DNA from: Thermoplasmata archaeon M9B2D
Lineage (GTDB): Archaea; Thermoplasmatota; E2; DHVEG-1
NCBI GenBank assembly: GCA_002900555.1
Contig: MUGD01000022.1
Span: 1 to 23,096 of the forward strand
Length of the DNA stretch: 23,096 nucleotides
Direction: 5' to 3'
The position numbers and the translations under genes are program-made. The notes under the pieces are model-generated. The model searched no databases. It worked only from the letters and a program-made list of their open reading frames with translations, and had not been told where the DNA came from. Positions 15,125 to 22,227 of this stretch are shown piece after piece (position 1 is the stretch's first letter; the number at the start of each line of letters is the position of its first letter).

Positions 15125-16366
15125 ATGGAAAAAAAGTATAGTAAAAAATTTTTTGTAATAGGAATAGCACTCCTATTCCTTGGAGCTAGTGCCACATTTA
15201 GTATCAGCGCGACTGCACCCTGGAGCGATAATTTCGATTCCTATACGGCAGGAAGTCCATTACACGGACAAGGTGGATGGCATGGATGGGATCAGGTTCC
15301 AGAGGTTACAGGTTATGTATCAAATGTTCAATCTCGCAGTACTCCCAATTCACTAGAAATCGCATGGTTCAGCGGAAATGCTGCAGACATGGTTCATCAA
15401 TACACCGATATAAACTCTGGGATATGGCGGTATACAGCATATCAATATGTTCCTTCTACAATGACGGGGGAATCATGGTTTATCCTCATGAATAAATATG
15501 AAGACGGTGTCCACAATAGTCCAGATTGGTCACTTCAACTTGTATCAAGTGCAGCAAGTGGAATTATCTACGATTACGACGATCAAGCTGCTTCATTAAC
15601 TCTTGTAACTGATGCATGGGCAAAGATAGAGGTGGTAATTGACTTTGATACCGATTGGCAAATAATCTATTATAACGATGTACAATTACAGGCTAAAGGG
15701 TGGACAGATGGACATGCACCCGGTGGTCAATTAAATCTTGCTGCTGTTGACCTCTGGGCTGCCGAAACGTTATCAACATCTGTCTATTACGATGATATGT
15801 CCGTCGTACCAGATAGCTCAGATCTTATCTGCAGCGCTGGTGGACCATATTCTGGTGAAATCGATGAAGAAATCCAATTCATCGGTACTGCGTACGGAGG
15901 AGTTGAACCGTACACCTGGCACTGGGACTTTGGAGACGGAGAAGAAGCCACAGAACAAAACCCGACCCACGCTTACACAGAAGCAGGTGTCTACAATGTC
16001 ACGCTTACCGTCACCGACGATGAGGGAAGCATTGCCACAGATACCACAACCGCGACGATTATTGGACCACAACCAGTCATTGGAATCGGGAACATCACCG
16101 GTGGACTACTCAAAGTAAACGCAGTCGTACAGAATACTGGCACAGGGGACGCGGCCGATATCGACTGGAGCATCAAACTTACTGGCGGCCTTATCATCCT
16201 TGGCAAAGAAACCACAGGCACCATCGCCTCACTACCAGCAGGTGGCGAAGAGACGATTACATCAAGTTTGATCCTAGGATTAGGAGCAACGACAATAACA
16301 GTGACTGCAGGACCAGCCACAAAAACCCAAGCAGCAACAGTACTGCTCATCTTCATCAAAATTTAG
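15125..16366 (+). CDS. secreted PKD-domain protein with a lectin-like N-terminal domain
   Basis: A 413-residue exported protein. Residues 1-30 are a signal peptide (FFVIGIALLFLGASATF). Residues about 31-228 look like a concanavalin/LamG-type beta-sandwich (DNFDSYTAGSPLHGQGGWHG at the start, YYDDMSV at the end, a pattern of many archaeal and bacterial surface lectins). Residues 237-313 are a clear PKD domain with GGPYSG, HWDFGDG (266-272) and GVYNVTLTVTDDEGS. Residues about 318-413 form a second Ig-like domain (VNAVVQNTGTGDAADIDWSI, then LPAGGEETI) found in secreted proteins of uncultured euryarchaea; it ends in a short hydrophobic segment. GGAGG lies 10 nt before the ATG. The region coding for the last two domains looks richer in G+C than the lectin part, which may reflect domain shuffling. 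Confidence 0.88.
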   Translation: MEKKYSKKFFVIGIALLFLGASATFSISATAPWSDNFDSYTAGSPLHGQGGWHGWDQVPEVTGYVSNVQSRSTPNSLEIAWFSGNAADMVHQYTDINSGIWRYTAYQYVPSTMTGESWFILMNKYEDGVHNSPDWSLQLVSSAASGIIYDYDDQAASLTLVTDAWAKIEVVIDFDTDWQIIYYNDVQLQAKGWTDGHAPGGQLNLAAVDLWAAETLSTSVYYDDMSVVPDSSDLICSAGGPYSGEIDEEIQFIGTAYGGVEPYTWHWDFGDGEEATEQNPTHAYTEAGVYNVTLTVTDDEGSIATDTTTATIIGPQPVIGIGNITGGLLKVNAVVQNTGTGDAADIDWSIKLTGGLIILGKETTGTIASLPAGGEETITSSLILGLGATTITVTAGPATKTQAATVLLIFIKI

Positions 16367-16373
16367 AGACATC

Positions 16374-16409
16374 AGAGGAAAGAATCCTCTTTTCTTTTTT
16401 TCTTTTTTA
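16374..16409 (+). terminator. hairpin with long T-rich run after the PKD gene
   Basis: AGAGGA pairs with TCCTCT across AAGAA and is followed by TTTCTTTTTTTCTTTTTT. The T-rich run alone would suit archaeal termination. It begins 8 nt after the stop codon and just before motif copy 7. Confidence 0.6.
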
Positions 16410-16420
16410 TTGTGTCTGTA

Positions 16421-16439
16421 AATCGTGTTACTGCTTTCC
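16421..16439 (+). repeat. dispersed intergenic motif, copy 7
   Basis: AATCGTGTTACTGCTTTCC, 54 nt after the PKD stop codon and beyond its terminator-like hairpin. A CTTATTTTTG follows 14 nt later. Confidence 0.65.
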
Positions 16440-16589
16440 AATCCATGACTGTTCTTATTTTTGTAACTTTTGTTACAATTAAATACAATAATAAAATTTA
16501 AGTATTATATTATAATATACGTTACATACTATCCGTATTTTGAGGAGCATTCGATACTAATAATTCCAAAAGAAAGGAGGAAAAAATAC

Positions 16590-16880
16590 ATGAGAATAAT
16601 TCATCTCCACCATGAAAAAATTTGTTATATATGTGGAAAAAAAATTGATTTCCTTTCAGGCTACTATCATCCAACACTGGGTAAACACTTCATTATATGT
16701 GAAGATTGTTATAACATAGAACAAAAGAGTGTCGATCAATGGGGACGATTTATTCTTTGGAATTCATTCAATCCTGAATCACCTGATCCAACATATATTG
16801 ATAATCATCCATTCCAAAAAAACACTGTAGAGTACCCATATAAAAAAGAAAAGCATAACAAACAAGGAACAAATCAATAA
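16590..16880 (+). CDS. small zinc-ribbon-like protein of unknown function
   Basis: A 96-residue, probably cytoplasmic protein. Two cysteine pairs, CYIC near residues 12-15 and CEDC near 37-40, frame GYYHPTLGKHF and look like a treble-clef or zinc-ribbon knuckle with one bound zinc. The tail is polar and lysine-rich (YKKEKHNKQ). The start is chosen because AAAGGAGG at 16573-16580 has a 9-nt spacing; the frame is open farther upstream, but that part is AT-rich promoter-like sequence with a TATA-like ATTATATTATAATATAC. Similar small zinc-ribbon proteins can bind nucleic acid or partner proteins; no function is assigned. A decayed segment at 17278-17349 has a faintly similar DECYK pattern. Confidence 0.7.
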   Translation: MRIIHLHHEKICYICGKKIDFLSGYYHPTLGKHFIICEDCYNIEQKSVDQWGRFILWNSFNPESPDPTYIDNHPFQKNTVEYPYKKEKHNKQGTNQ

Positions 16881-16959
16881 AAAAAAAAAAGATGATTGGA
16901 AAAAAGGATTACAGAATAAGGACCCTCAGGTTGTACATTAGATGTAAATGATGATGCTA

Positions 16960-16980
16960 AAACCGTGTCACTGTTTGTCC
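16960..16980 (+). repeat. dispersed intergenic motif, copy 8
   Basis: AACCGTGTCACTGTTTGTCC followed by GTTAATT, 79 nt after the zinc-ribbon stop codon. It belongs to the same subgroup as copy 2 and lies only 8 nt before a TATA box. Confidence 0.65.
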
Positions 16981-16988
16981 GTTAATTG

Positions 16989-16997
16989 TATATAAAG
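16989..16997 (+). promoter_or_regulatory. orphan TATA box
   Basis: TATATAAAG is a strong archaeal TATA match. Initiation near 17020 would transcribe a stretch without an intact ORF, so it may serve a small RNA, a long leader for the gene at 17350, or a gene since lost. Confidence 0.35.
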
Positions 16998-17298
16998 AAT
17001 TCTGTTTCTGTGTTTTCGTGCTGTTGTTATCGCATATTTGTTATTGGGCTTTGAAAGTTGACTATATCTTCCCGTTTCAGACCTTCCTACCTCTGATAAC
17101 AACCCGACGGGGAATCATTCTGTAGCAGGCACCAATGATGTCGATTCGTAGAAATAAAGAAACAATAATCCTCCTATGTATCCGTGCTATCCAGTCGAAG
17201 ACGATGCTAATCTCAAAGAGAATGGCCATTCTTATAACAAGCAGTAGATTGCTCGCTGCTCGATGTAAATGTTTTAAAAAGATCCATCTACGGATATA

Positions 17299-17309
17299 TT
17301 TTTATATGA
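17299..17309 (+). promoter_or_regulatory. TATA-box candidate for the small membrane protein
   Basis: TTTTTATATGA is centred about 46 nt before ATG 17350, giving a leader near 20 nt. Confidence 0.4.
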
Positions 17310-17349
17310 TGAATGCTATAAAACTATTAGACATAGGTTAAGGATAACC

Positions 17350-17619
17350 ATGGATGACGGACTTAAAGGAATAATTCTCATATTAGCGGTCTTAGCTATC
17401 TCCCTCTTCTTTTTCGTATACGTCATAAAAGAGCTCGTTGTGGTGTTTCTCTTAATAGCGATGATTTTAATACCTCTCTTAGGCTACACTTGTTTAGTTG
17501 TTATTACGACTAAATGGGATAACTATAAAGTGGCAAAAGAATGGCAGAAGGTCGAAGAAATAAAACAAATACCACCACCAACTGTCGAAAGCGTCCCTGA
17601 AACAGAAAAAAAACCATGA
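17350..17619 (+). CDS. small two-span membrane protein of unknown function
   Basis: The 89-residue product has a short acidic N-terminus (MDDGLKG), two closely spaced membrane spans at roughly residues 8-27 and 30-54, and a charged, proline-rich cytoplasmic-type tail (KEWQKVEEIKQIPPPTVESV). A weak AAGG lies 5-10 nt before the ATG. The frame is open back to 17278 and that upstream part reads as a degraded half zinc-ribbon, so the present ORF could be the surviving membrane part of a longer zinc-ribbon membrane protein. The family is not recognised. It is followed 9 nt after its stop codon by the weakest motif copy. Confidence 0.6.
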   Translation: MDDGLKGIILILAVLAISLFFFVYVIKELVVVFLLIAMILIPLLGYTCLVVITTKWDNYKVAKEWQKVEEIKQIPPPTVESVPETEKKP

Positions 17620-17628
17620 ATTTTAACA

Positions 17629-17646
17629 AAACGTGTTATGCTGTTC
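17629..17646 (+). repeat. dispersed intergenic motif, copy 9 (degenerate)
   Basis: AAACGTGTTATGCTGTTCC keeps CGTGTTA, CTG and TTCC but has an altered centre. It lies 9 nt after a stop codon and about 57 nt before the Lrp-type regulator. Confidence 0.4.
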
Positions 17647-17702
17647 CAGAGGATATGTTTTTAAGAAATGACCGGTTTTATGTCTGGGATATCAGGTGAA
17701 CC

Positions 17703-18227
17703 ATGGTAAAAACAAGGGAAACAAAAGATGATGAGAAGAACAAGGTCCTTGCACAGCTTCAGAAAAACTCTAATCAAAATATCGACTCGATTGCAAAACA
17801 CTGTGGTTTTTCACCACAAAAGACAAGAAGAATCATCACACAATTGGAAAAAAATCAATTCATCTGGGGGTACACTGCCATCGTTGATGACGAAAAGAAC
17901 AACTTGTCCCATTTTATTCTCCTGATAAAAAAGACCCAAGAACCGTTAGATAAAAAAGTCACGAATAAAATTGAATCCATGAAAATAGAAGATTTTGTCT
18001 CAAACGTTCATGTAACGATCGAGAGTAGTTGTTTGGTTCATGGAACCTATGACTGGGTTATCTCCTTTATCGCTCCAGATATTAAAGAAGCGAAGAAATT
18101 ATGTGATGCACTTATTAATGAATTCCCTGGGGTTATTAAGAATGCTGACCTTTTACAAACACTTCATTTTGTACGACGACACCAAATTTTCAATCCAAAT
18201 AGAAAAAAACTTAGCGATATCATGTAA
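17703..18227 (+). CDS. Lrp/AsnC-type transcription regulator
   Basis: A 174-residue predicted DNA-binding regulator. Residues about 8-60 form a winged HTH (DDEKNKVLAQLQKNSNQNID, then SIAKHCGFSPQKTRRIITQL), followed by the wing IWGYTAIVDDE. The rest (HFILLIKKTQEPLDKKV, VHGTYDWVISFIAPDIKEA, LLQTLHFVRRH) is an alpha/beta ligand or dimer domain of the Lrp type. A GGTGA is 3-4 nt before the ATG, a short spacing. The methyltransferase gene follows within 8-44 nt, so they are probably co-transcribed. Its effector and targets are not known. It is the intact paralogue of the pseudogene at 5717-6197 and sits just after the last motif copy. Confidence 0.85.
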   Translation: MVKTRETKDDEKNKVLAQLQKNSNQNIDSIAKHCGFSPQKTRRIITQLEKNQFIWGYTAIVDDEKNNLSHFILLIKKTQEPLDKKVTNKIESMKIEDFVSNVHVTIESSCLVHGTYDWVISFIAPDIKEAKKLCDALINEFPGVIKNADLLQTLHFVRRHQIFNPNRKKLSDIM

Positions 18228-18271
18228 AGAATTACGTGCTGTTTCTCCCCACCAAAAAAGATGTGTTGTCC

Positions 18272-19363
18272 ATGGAAGAAAAAGTTGCCGTACGAATCAT
18301 TAACAAATATCTTAAGAAGGGAAATATGGCGCGATGTTTACGCGACATCCTCCCAAGCGCGGGGCTAACAAAAAAACAACGGGAGGAAATCGCTGAACTC
18401 GTCCATGATGTGGTTCGTTGGAAACGATTGTATGAGCATATCATTGACCGTCGTGGTCTATCCCTTTCCGCAGAAAACTACGTAAAACTTGCACTGAATG
18501 GTGCACAGGCAGACGCTCATTCCTATGCCTTTGAATATCGGTACTCCTGCTCCGAGTATGTAGCAGGTATCCTAAAAGACCATGCAGAGTGGGCTGAGTT
18601 TCTAAATGAGATGCCACCGACGACGCTTTGCATCAATTTCAATACAACAACGATGGAGGAGGTACACGCCATGTTACACCAGGAGGCTCTTCCTTTTGAA
18701 TCCGGCGTGCTTCCCTCTGCTGTGCTGACCACCTCCGTAGGAAAGTACTCCAAGGTAGTCCAACACTATTGCGCACATGTACAAGACGAAAGCAGTCAGT
18801 TTGTTTCCTTTCTTGCTGCATCATTAGGGGACATCATTTATGATATGTGCGCGGGTAACGGTGGAAAAAGCCTTGCCCTTGCATCGATGACAAAAAACCA
18901 GAAGAACCTCTATGCATATGAGCTAAACGCCGCAAAACGGACCATTCTGAAACGACGGTGTGGCGACTATAAAGCAAAAGTAACCGTGGAGGACTATCCC
19001 TCTGAAAAAACCTTTGATCTTGTGTTGGTTGATGCCCCCTGTAGCGGTCTTGGGGCAGCCCGTAGAAACCCTGAGGCGAAATACATCGAAGGGGTTGGTG
19101 ATCTACCACAGACACAAGTATCCCTCCTACATCAGGCAGCACAGAAGGTCCGGAACGGGGGAATACTGCTCTACGCAGTCTGCACCGTGACCCCTGAAGA
19201 GACGACACAGGTGATAAAAACCTTCCTGGAGAACCAGAGTTTTATTATCCCATCGTTTGAACAATATCCTCTTCAGACGTTCTTGCAGAAAAACAGATAC
19301 GGGATGTTTACGGCGCTTCCCCGTGGTGATCTATTTTTCCTATCTGTTCTTAAGAAAGGGTAA
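18272..19363 (+). CDS. RsmB/NOP/NSUN-family RNA cytosine-5 methyltransferase
   Basis: Methylates C5 of a cytosine in tRNA or rRNA using S-adenosylmethionine. Residues about 1-110 form a NusB-like/RNA-binding lead region of the RsmB type (CLRDILPSAGLTKKQREEIA, HDVVRWKRLYEHII). The methyltransferase core has the SAM loop DMCAGNGGKS (191-200), motif IV DAPCSGLG (254-261) with Cys257, and motif VI YAVCTVTPEE with Cys304; the two conserved cysteines are the catalytic and release residues, so it should be active. The start is unsure: GTG 18236 would add 12 residues and lie 8 nt after the preceding stop, but ATG 18272 gives a compact MEEKVAVRI start; neither has a good ribosome binding site. The specific target cannot be told. 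Its presence near tRNA-modification genes is suggestive only. Confidence 0.9.
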   Translation: MEEKVAVRIINKYLKKGNMARCLRDILPSAGLTKKQREEIAELVHDVVRWKRLYEHIIDRRGLSLSAENYVKLALNGAQADAHSYAFEYRYSCSEYVAGILKDHAEWAEFLNEMPPTTLCINFNTTTMEEVHAMLHQEALPFESGVLPSAVLTTSVGKYSKVVQHYCAHVQDESSQFVSFLAASLGDIIYDMCAGNGGKSLALASMTKNQKNLYAYELNAAKRTILKRRCGDYKAKVTVEDYPSEKTFDLVLVDAPCSGLGAARRNPEAKYIEGVGDLPQTQVSLLHQAAQKVRNGGILLYAVCTVTPEETTQVIKTFLENQSFIIPSFEQYPLQTFLQKNRYGMFTALPRGDLFFLSVLKKG

Positions 19364-19400
19364 ACGAAAGCGAATACAGCGAGGAAGGAGGGGAAAAAAT

Positions 19401-19490
19401 ATGAAGAAGAAACATGAGAATAGTATTTTCCCTTCCTCACCAGATACCTCTTTCTTTCTTCTGGTATATAAATCTGTTGTGACAAAATGA
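19401..19490 (+). CDS. possible 29-residue peptide (doubtful)
   Basis: ATG to TGA encodes a peptide starting MKKKHENSIFPSS. What draws attention is a perfect ribosome binding site, GGAGGGG at 7-nt spacing, stronger than that of most neighbouring genes. The peptide has no recognisable pattern and lies in the gap between two convergent genes, so purine richness by chance is quite possible. Confidence 0.2.
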   Translation: MKKKHENSIFPSSPDTSFFLLVYKSVVTK

Positions 19491-19515
19491 CAAAATGGCA
19501 TTCTGTTGTCTTTTG

Positions 19516-20820
19516 TTACATCTTATACATCACAAGACCGGAGAGCATCTTAGGAAGGAAGTAAGTGGATTTTTGAGGCATATGCTCGCCAGCGTCGGCG
19601 ATTGCCTTTAGCTGCTCAATTTTTGTCGGATTCATGAGAAATGAGAAGTCGCATACTCCGTCGTTAACAAATTGTATTGCTTCAGCGTCGACCCTTGTGT
19701 ATTTGACGTGATCCTCAAGGGTTTTCTCTGTAATACCAAGGATTTCCTCTAAGATGAGCTTATGGAGGACAGAGACATCAAGAGTTCTCCATGTTTTTGA
19801 ATGATCAGCTGCCTTTGAGTCCATGACGAGGTCATCCTTCAACGTTAGAATATAATATGCTCCTTTTGTGTACATTGCACATTTCTGTTCGTTGACAGCT
19901 GCGATGTCGTCCATGATGGTTTTTCCGATCTGTTGATAGTCTTTGTTTGTACCGTCAATACGTTTTTTTTCTACAGTGAAGTACTGCTGAAGTTTGGTAC
20001 ATGTCTGGTCGATGTCAACGTTTTTCATTTTTATTAAACGGTGCGTGGGAAGGATTGAGAGACCGGGATCAAGCATATTGCAGAGGACCACCATGATGTA
20101 CTGGAACGGAGCATGGGGATCGTTGTTTCCTGTTTGATGCCGTTTTTCCACTGCGTAGTTCACTGAGGTTTGATAGCGGTGGTGTCCATCTGCGATAAAA
20201 AGTATTTTCTTTTCCAGTGTATCGACGATTGACCGAACTACTGTAGGGTCGTCAAGGCACCAGAGCTGATGGGTAAATCCATCATATCCCTTCACGTTGA
20301 TAAGAGGTTTGTTCAGTGCTGCGTCCATGGCTTTTCTAACGCCGTCGTTTTCATCAATGTACATCAGCTGGATTGGCTCAAGGTTCGCATGGCATGCACG
20401 CAGCAGGTTAAGTCGGTCCGCCTTTGGTTTTGCCAGTGTTTTTTCATGAGCTTTGATTTTTTTGTACTCTGGGTCAAGTTTGAGAAGAACAAAGAACCCG
20501 TTCATTTGTTTTTTTACTTGTTTTATTGTGTAATCGACCTTGTATGGATAGATTGCAGGGGCTTGTGAGGGCATCAGAATCCCTTCCTGCTGCCATGCGT
20601 CAAAGTCTTTTTTTGCTCGTGTGTACCGGTTGTTTGTTTCTGTGTCATCCGGGAAGATTCTTCCTAATATGAGTTTGACAAAGTTATATTCGTTTTTTTT
20701 ATAGAGTTCGTCTTGCATGGTTTCTGAGATGATGTCATAGGGTGGTGACATGACATCGTCGAGTTTCTTTATTTTTTCTTTGTTGTAGATGATTCCTTTG
20801 AAGGGAGCGATTGCTACCAT
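19516..20820 (-). CDS. DUF1015 family protein
   Basis: A 434-residue, presumably cytoplasmic protein of a family common in archaea and some bacteria, whose biochemical role I cannot state. Family marks are the N-terminal IAPFKGIIYN and SPPYDIIS, the conserved HEKT (residues 125-128), and ADGHHRYQTS (about 210-219), a histidine-rich motif that looks catalytic or metal-binding. Length is typical. The ATG is supported by GGAGG at 9-nt spacing (20834-20830 on the - strand) and by a TATA-like TATTTAATC upstream. It is convergent with the methyltransferase gene and divergent from the beta-helix gene, so it is probably its own transcription unit. Confidence 0.93.
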   Translation of the reverse strand: MVAIAPFKGIIYNKEKIKKLDDVMSPPYDIISETMQDELYKKNEYNFVKLILGRIFPDDTETNNRYTRAKKDFDAWQQEGILMPSQAPAIYPYKVDYTIKQVKKQMNGFFVLLKLDPEYKKIKAHEKTLAKPKADRLNLLRACHANLEPIQLMYIDENDGVRKAMDAALNKPLINVKGYDGFTHQLWCLDDPTVVRSIVDTLEKKILFIADGHHRYQTSVNYAVEKRHQTGNNDPHAPFQYIMVVLCNMLDPGLSILPTHRLIKMKNVDIDQTCTKLQQYFTVEKKRIDGTNKDYQQIGKTIMDDIAAVNEQKCAMYTKGAYYILTLKDDLVMDSKAADHSKTWRTLDVSVLHKLILEEILGITEKTLEDHVKYTRVDAEAIQFVNDGVCDFSFLMNPTKIEQLKAIADAGEHMPQKSTYFLPKMLSGLVMYKM

Positions 20821-20864
20821 AGCCGGGTGCCTCCATGTTGTTTTGGTCCCGGTATCTGCTTGGT

Positions 20865-20873
20865 GATTAAATA
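20865..20873 (-). promoter_or_regulatory. TATA-box candidate for the DUF1015 gene
   Basis: On the - strand TATTTAATC is centred about 49 nt before the ATG, giving a leader near 25 nt that includes the GGAGG site. Confidence 0.45.
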
Positions 20874-21032
20874 GATTATGAAAAGAAACGATTTAGACGT
20901 ATTTTTTCGTAGATGGTTCGAAACTTTCATAAACAATGATATATCTATGATTAAATATATTTTATAGAAACATTTAAATGACTTAAATTTATTACTTATA
21001 GAGTAAAGCATTACATAGAAGGAGGCCACGTC

Positions 21033-22088
21033 ATGAAAAATGAATTAATTGTAAAAAGTTTGATTATCGGTATAGTGCTTTGTATTGGAGCAAGTGCTGT
21101 ATCGGCAGATGCTAGTAGCGTATTGCAAGACCCGCACCCATTGAACCGTGGGTGGTTATATGTCGGCGGCAGTGGACCAGGGAACTACACAACAATCCAA
21201 GCCGCGATTAACAATGCAAGCAATGGGGATATTATCTTTGTCTATAACAACACCTACGTTGAGAATGTTGATACCAAAATAAAGAAGGTCACATTGCTTG
21301 GAGAAGACCGTGATACCACCATCATCAAAGGAGTTTCGACTGACCCTGTCGTACGAATCGGGGTAAGCGACACTACGATCTCCGGTTTTACTATTATTGG
21401 TACACCCACCGAAATCAATATTCAGGTTGCAACGTTAAGCGAGAATGTTTTTATCACAAATAATCTGATAAAAGATGGAGGGTATGGGATTTCACTTGCC
21501 GTGACAACAAGTAAAGTCACCATCTCAGGCAACACAATTACCAATAACGCGTTCAATGGCATTTCAGGTCAGACAACAACCTATAATGTTATTAAAGAAA
21601 ACGCCATCGAAAACAATGTAGAACAAGGAATCTCTCTTTCCCTTGGCAGCCATCATAATTCCATTTTTAACAACTCGATAAAAAACAACGGAAAGGAAGG
21701 GGTCCTCATTGACGGTCTGACAAGCACTGATACTACGATTTCTGGGAACGATATTTCTGGTAATCAAATTGGTATTCGATTATCAAAAACTGGTTCGATT
21801 ACGATACAAAGCAACAACATCCAAGATAGCATCATGGAAGGGTTACTTATCCAGACGAGCAATGAAAACACCATTGAGAAGAACAATTTCATAGACAACA
21901 AACGTCAAGCAACCTTTAAGGTGTCATCACGGAACATCTGGGATGCGAATTACTGGAGCAACTGGATTGGGTTTAAATTCTCAGCCCCGTTCTTCCAGAA
22001 CTTCCCGAAATTTATCGTTGGTGTGCTGAGGATATACACTGATAAAAACCCTGCCAAAACCCCCTATAATATCACAGTTGTTCTGTAA
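21033..22088 (+). CDS. secreted NosD-like right-handed beta-helix protein
   Basis: A 351-residue exported beta-helix protein. Residues 1-26 are a signal peptide (SLIIGIVLCIGASAVSADA). The entry segment WLYVGGSGPGNYTTIQAAIN (41-60) with GDIIFVYNNTYVENV is the typical start of archaeal surface beta-helix proteins. Coils follow from about 95 to 295 with repeated I-S-G-N and N-N patterns (TTISGFTII, VTISGNTITNN, NSIFNNSIKNNG, TTISGNDISGN, ITIQSNNI). The end has NYWSNWIG followed by a tail FFQNFPKFIVGVL. GGAGG lies 7 nt before the ATG. It differs from the beta-helix protein at 13908 in repeat spacing and in its entry and end segments, so the two are family members rather than a recent duplication. 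No motif copy flanks it. Confidence 0.87.
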   Translation: MKNELIVKSLIIGIVLCIGASAVSADASSVLQDPHPLNRGWLYVGGSGPGNYTTIQAAINNASNGDIIFVYNNTYVENVDTKIKKVTLLGEDRDTTIIKGVSTDPVVRIGVSDTTISGFTIIGTPTEINIQVATLSENVFITNNLIKDGGYGISLAVTTSKVTISGNTITNNAFNGISGQTTTYNVIKENAIENNVEQGISLSLGSHHNSIFNNSIKNNGKEGVLIDGLTSTDTTISGNDISGNQIGIRLSKTGSITIQSNNIQDSIMEGLLIQTSNENTIEKNNFIDNKRQATFKVSSRNIWDANYWSNWIGFKFSAPFFQNFPKFIVGVLRIYTDKNPAKTPYNITVVL

Positions 22089-22118
22089 CCCTCCTTTTTT
22101 TCTTTTCTTTCTTTTCTG
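22089..22118 (+). terminator. T-rich terminator-like run after the beta-helix gene
   Basis: CCTCCTTTTTTTCTTTTC with further TTTCTTTTC lies directly after the stop codon, as expected for archaeal oligo-T termination. Confidence 0.5.
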
Positions 22119-22182
22119 AGAAGAACGTGAGGTTCTTTCACTCTACCTAGGAAAGGGAATACGCACCGCCGTCATAGATAGA

Positions 22183-22192
22183 TTTTTATATC
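22183..22192 (+). promoter_or_regulatory. TATA box for the anchored protein gene
   Basis: TTTTTATATC is centred about 40 nt before the ATG at 22228, giving a leader of about 15 nt with AAGGA as ribosome binding site. Confidence 0.5.
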
Positions 22193-22227
22193 ATGGCAAC
22201 ATTGGAATTATTAAAGGAAGGATAGAA

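Larger units (their letters stand above)
16881..17349. other. intergenic stretch with motif copy 8, an orphan promoter and a possible decayed gene
   Basis: No intact gene is supported. After an A-run and motif copy 8 there is a good TATA box (TATATAAAG, 16989-16997) with no ORF at the expected distance. From about 17170 one frame with several stops reads protein-like pieces (EDDANLKENGHSYN, then DPSTDIFLYDECYKTIRHR) and continues in frame into the next gene. Confidence 0.4.

Noticed and set aside
16946..16980. C/D-box small RNA suggested by ATGATGA next to motif copy 8
   Set aside because: A C-box-like sequence is present, but no D box (CTGA) follows at a suitable distance and no terminal stem is seen.
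17135..17341. A 68-codon + strand ORF before the small membrane protein
   Set aside because: No ribosome site and an implausible composition; another frame of the same stretch reads better as a decayed gene continuous with 17350.
8311..17646. CRISPR array or bacterial integron
   Set aside because: The repeats are short, diverged and separated by whole genes rather than regular spacers. The motif does not contain the integron core site GTTRRRY, no attC-like imperfect palindrome is visible, and no cas or integrase gene is present.
13908..22088. Recent duplication linking the two beta-helix genes at 13908 and 21033
   Set aside because: Their entry segments, repeat spacing and C-terminal ends differ; they share only the family pattern.
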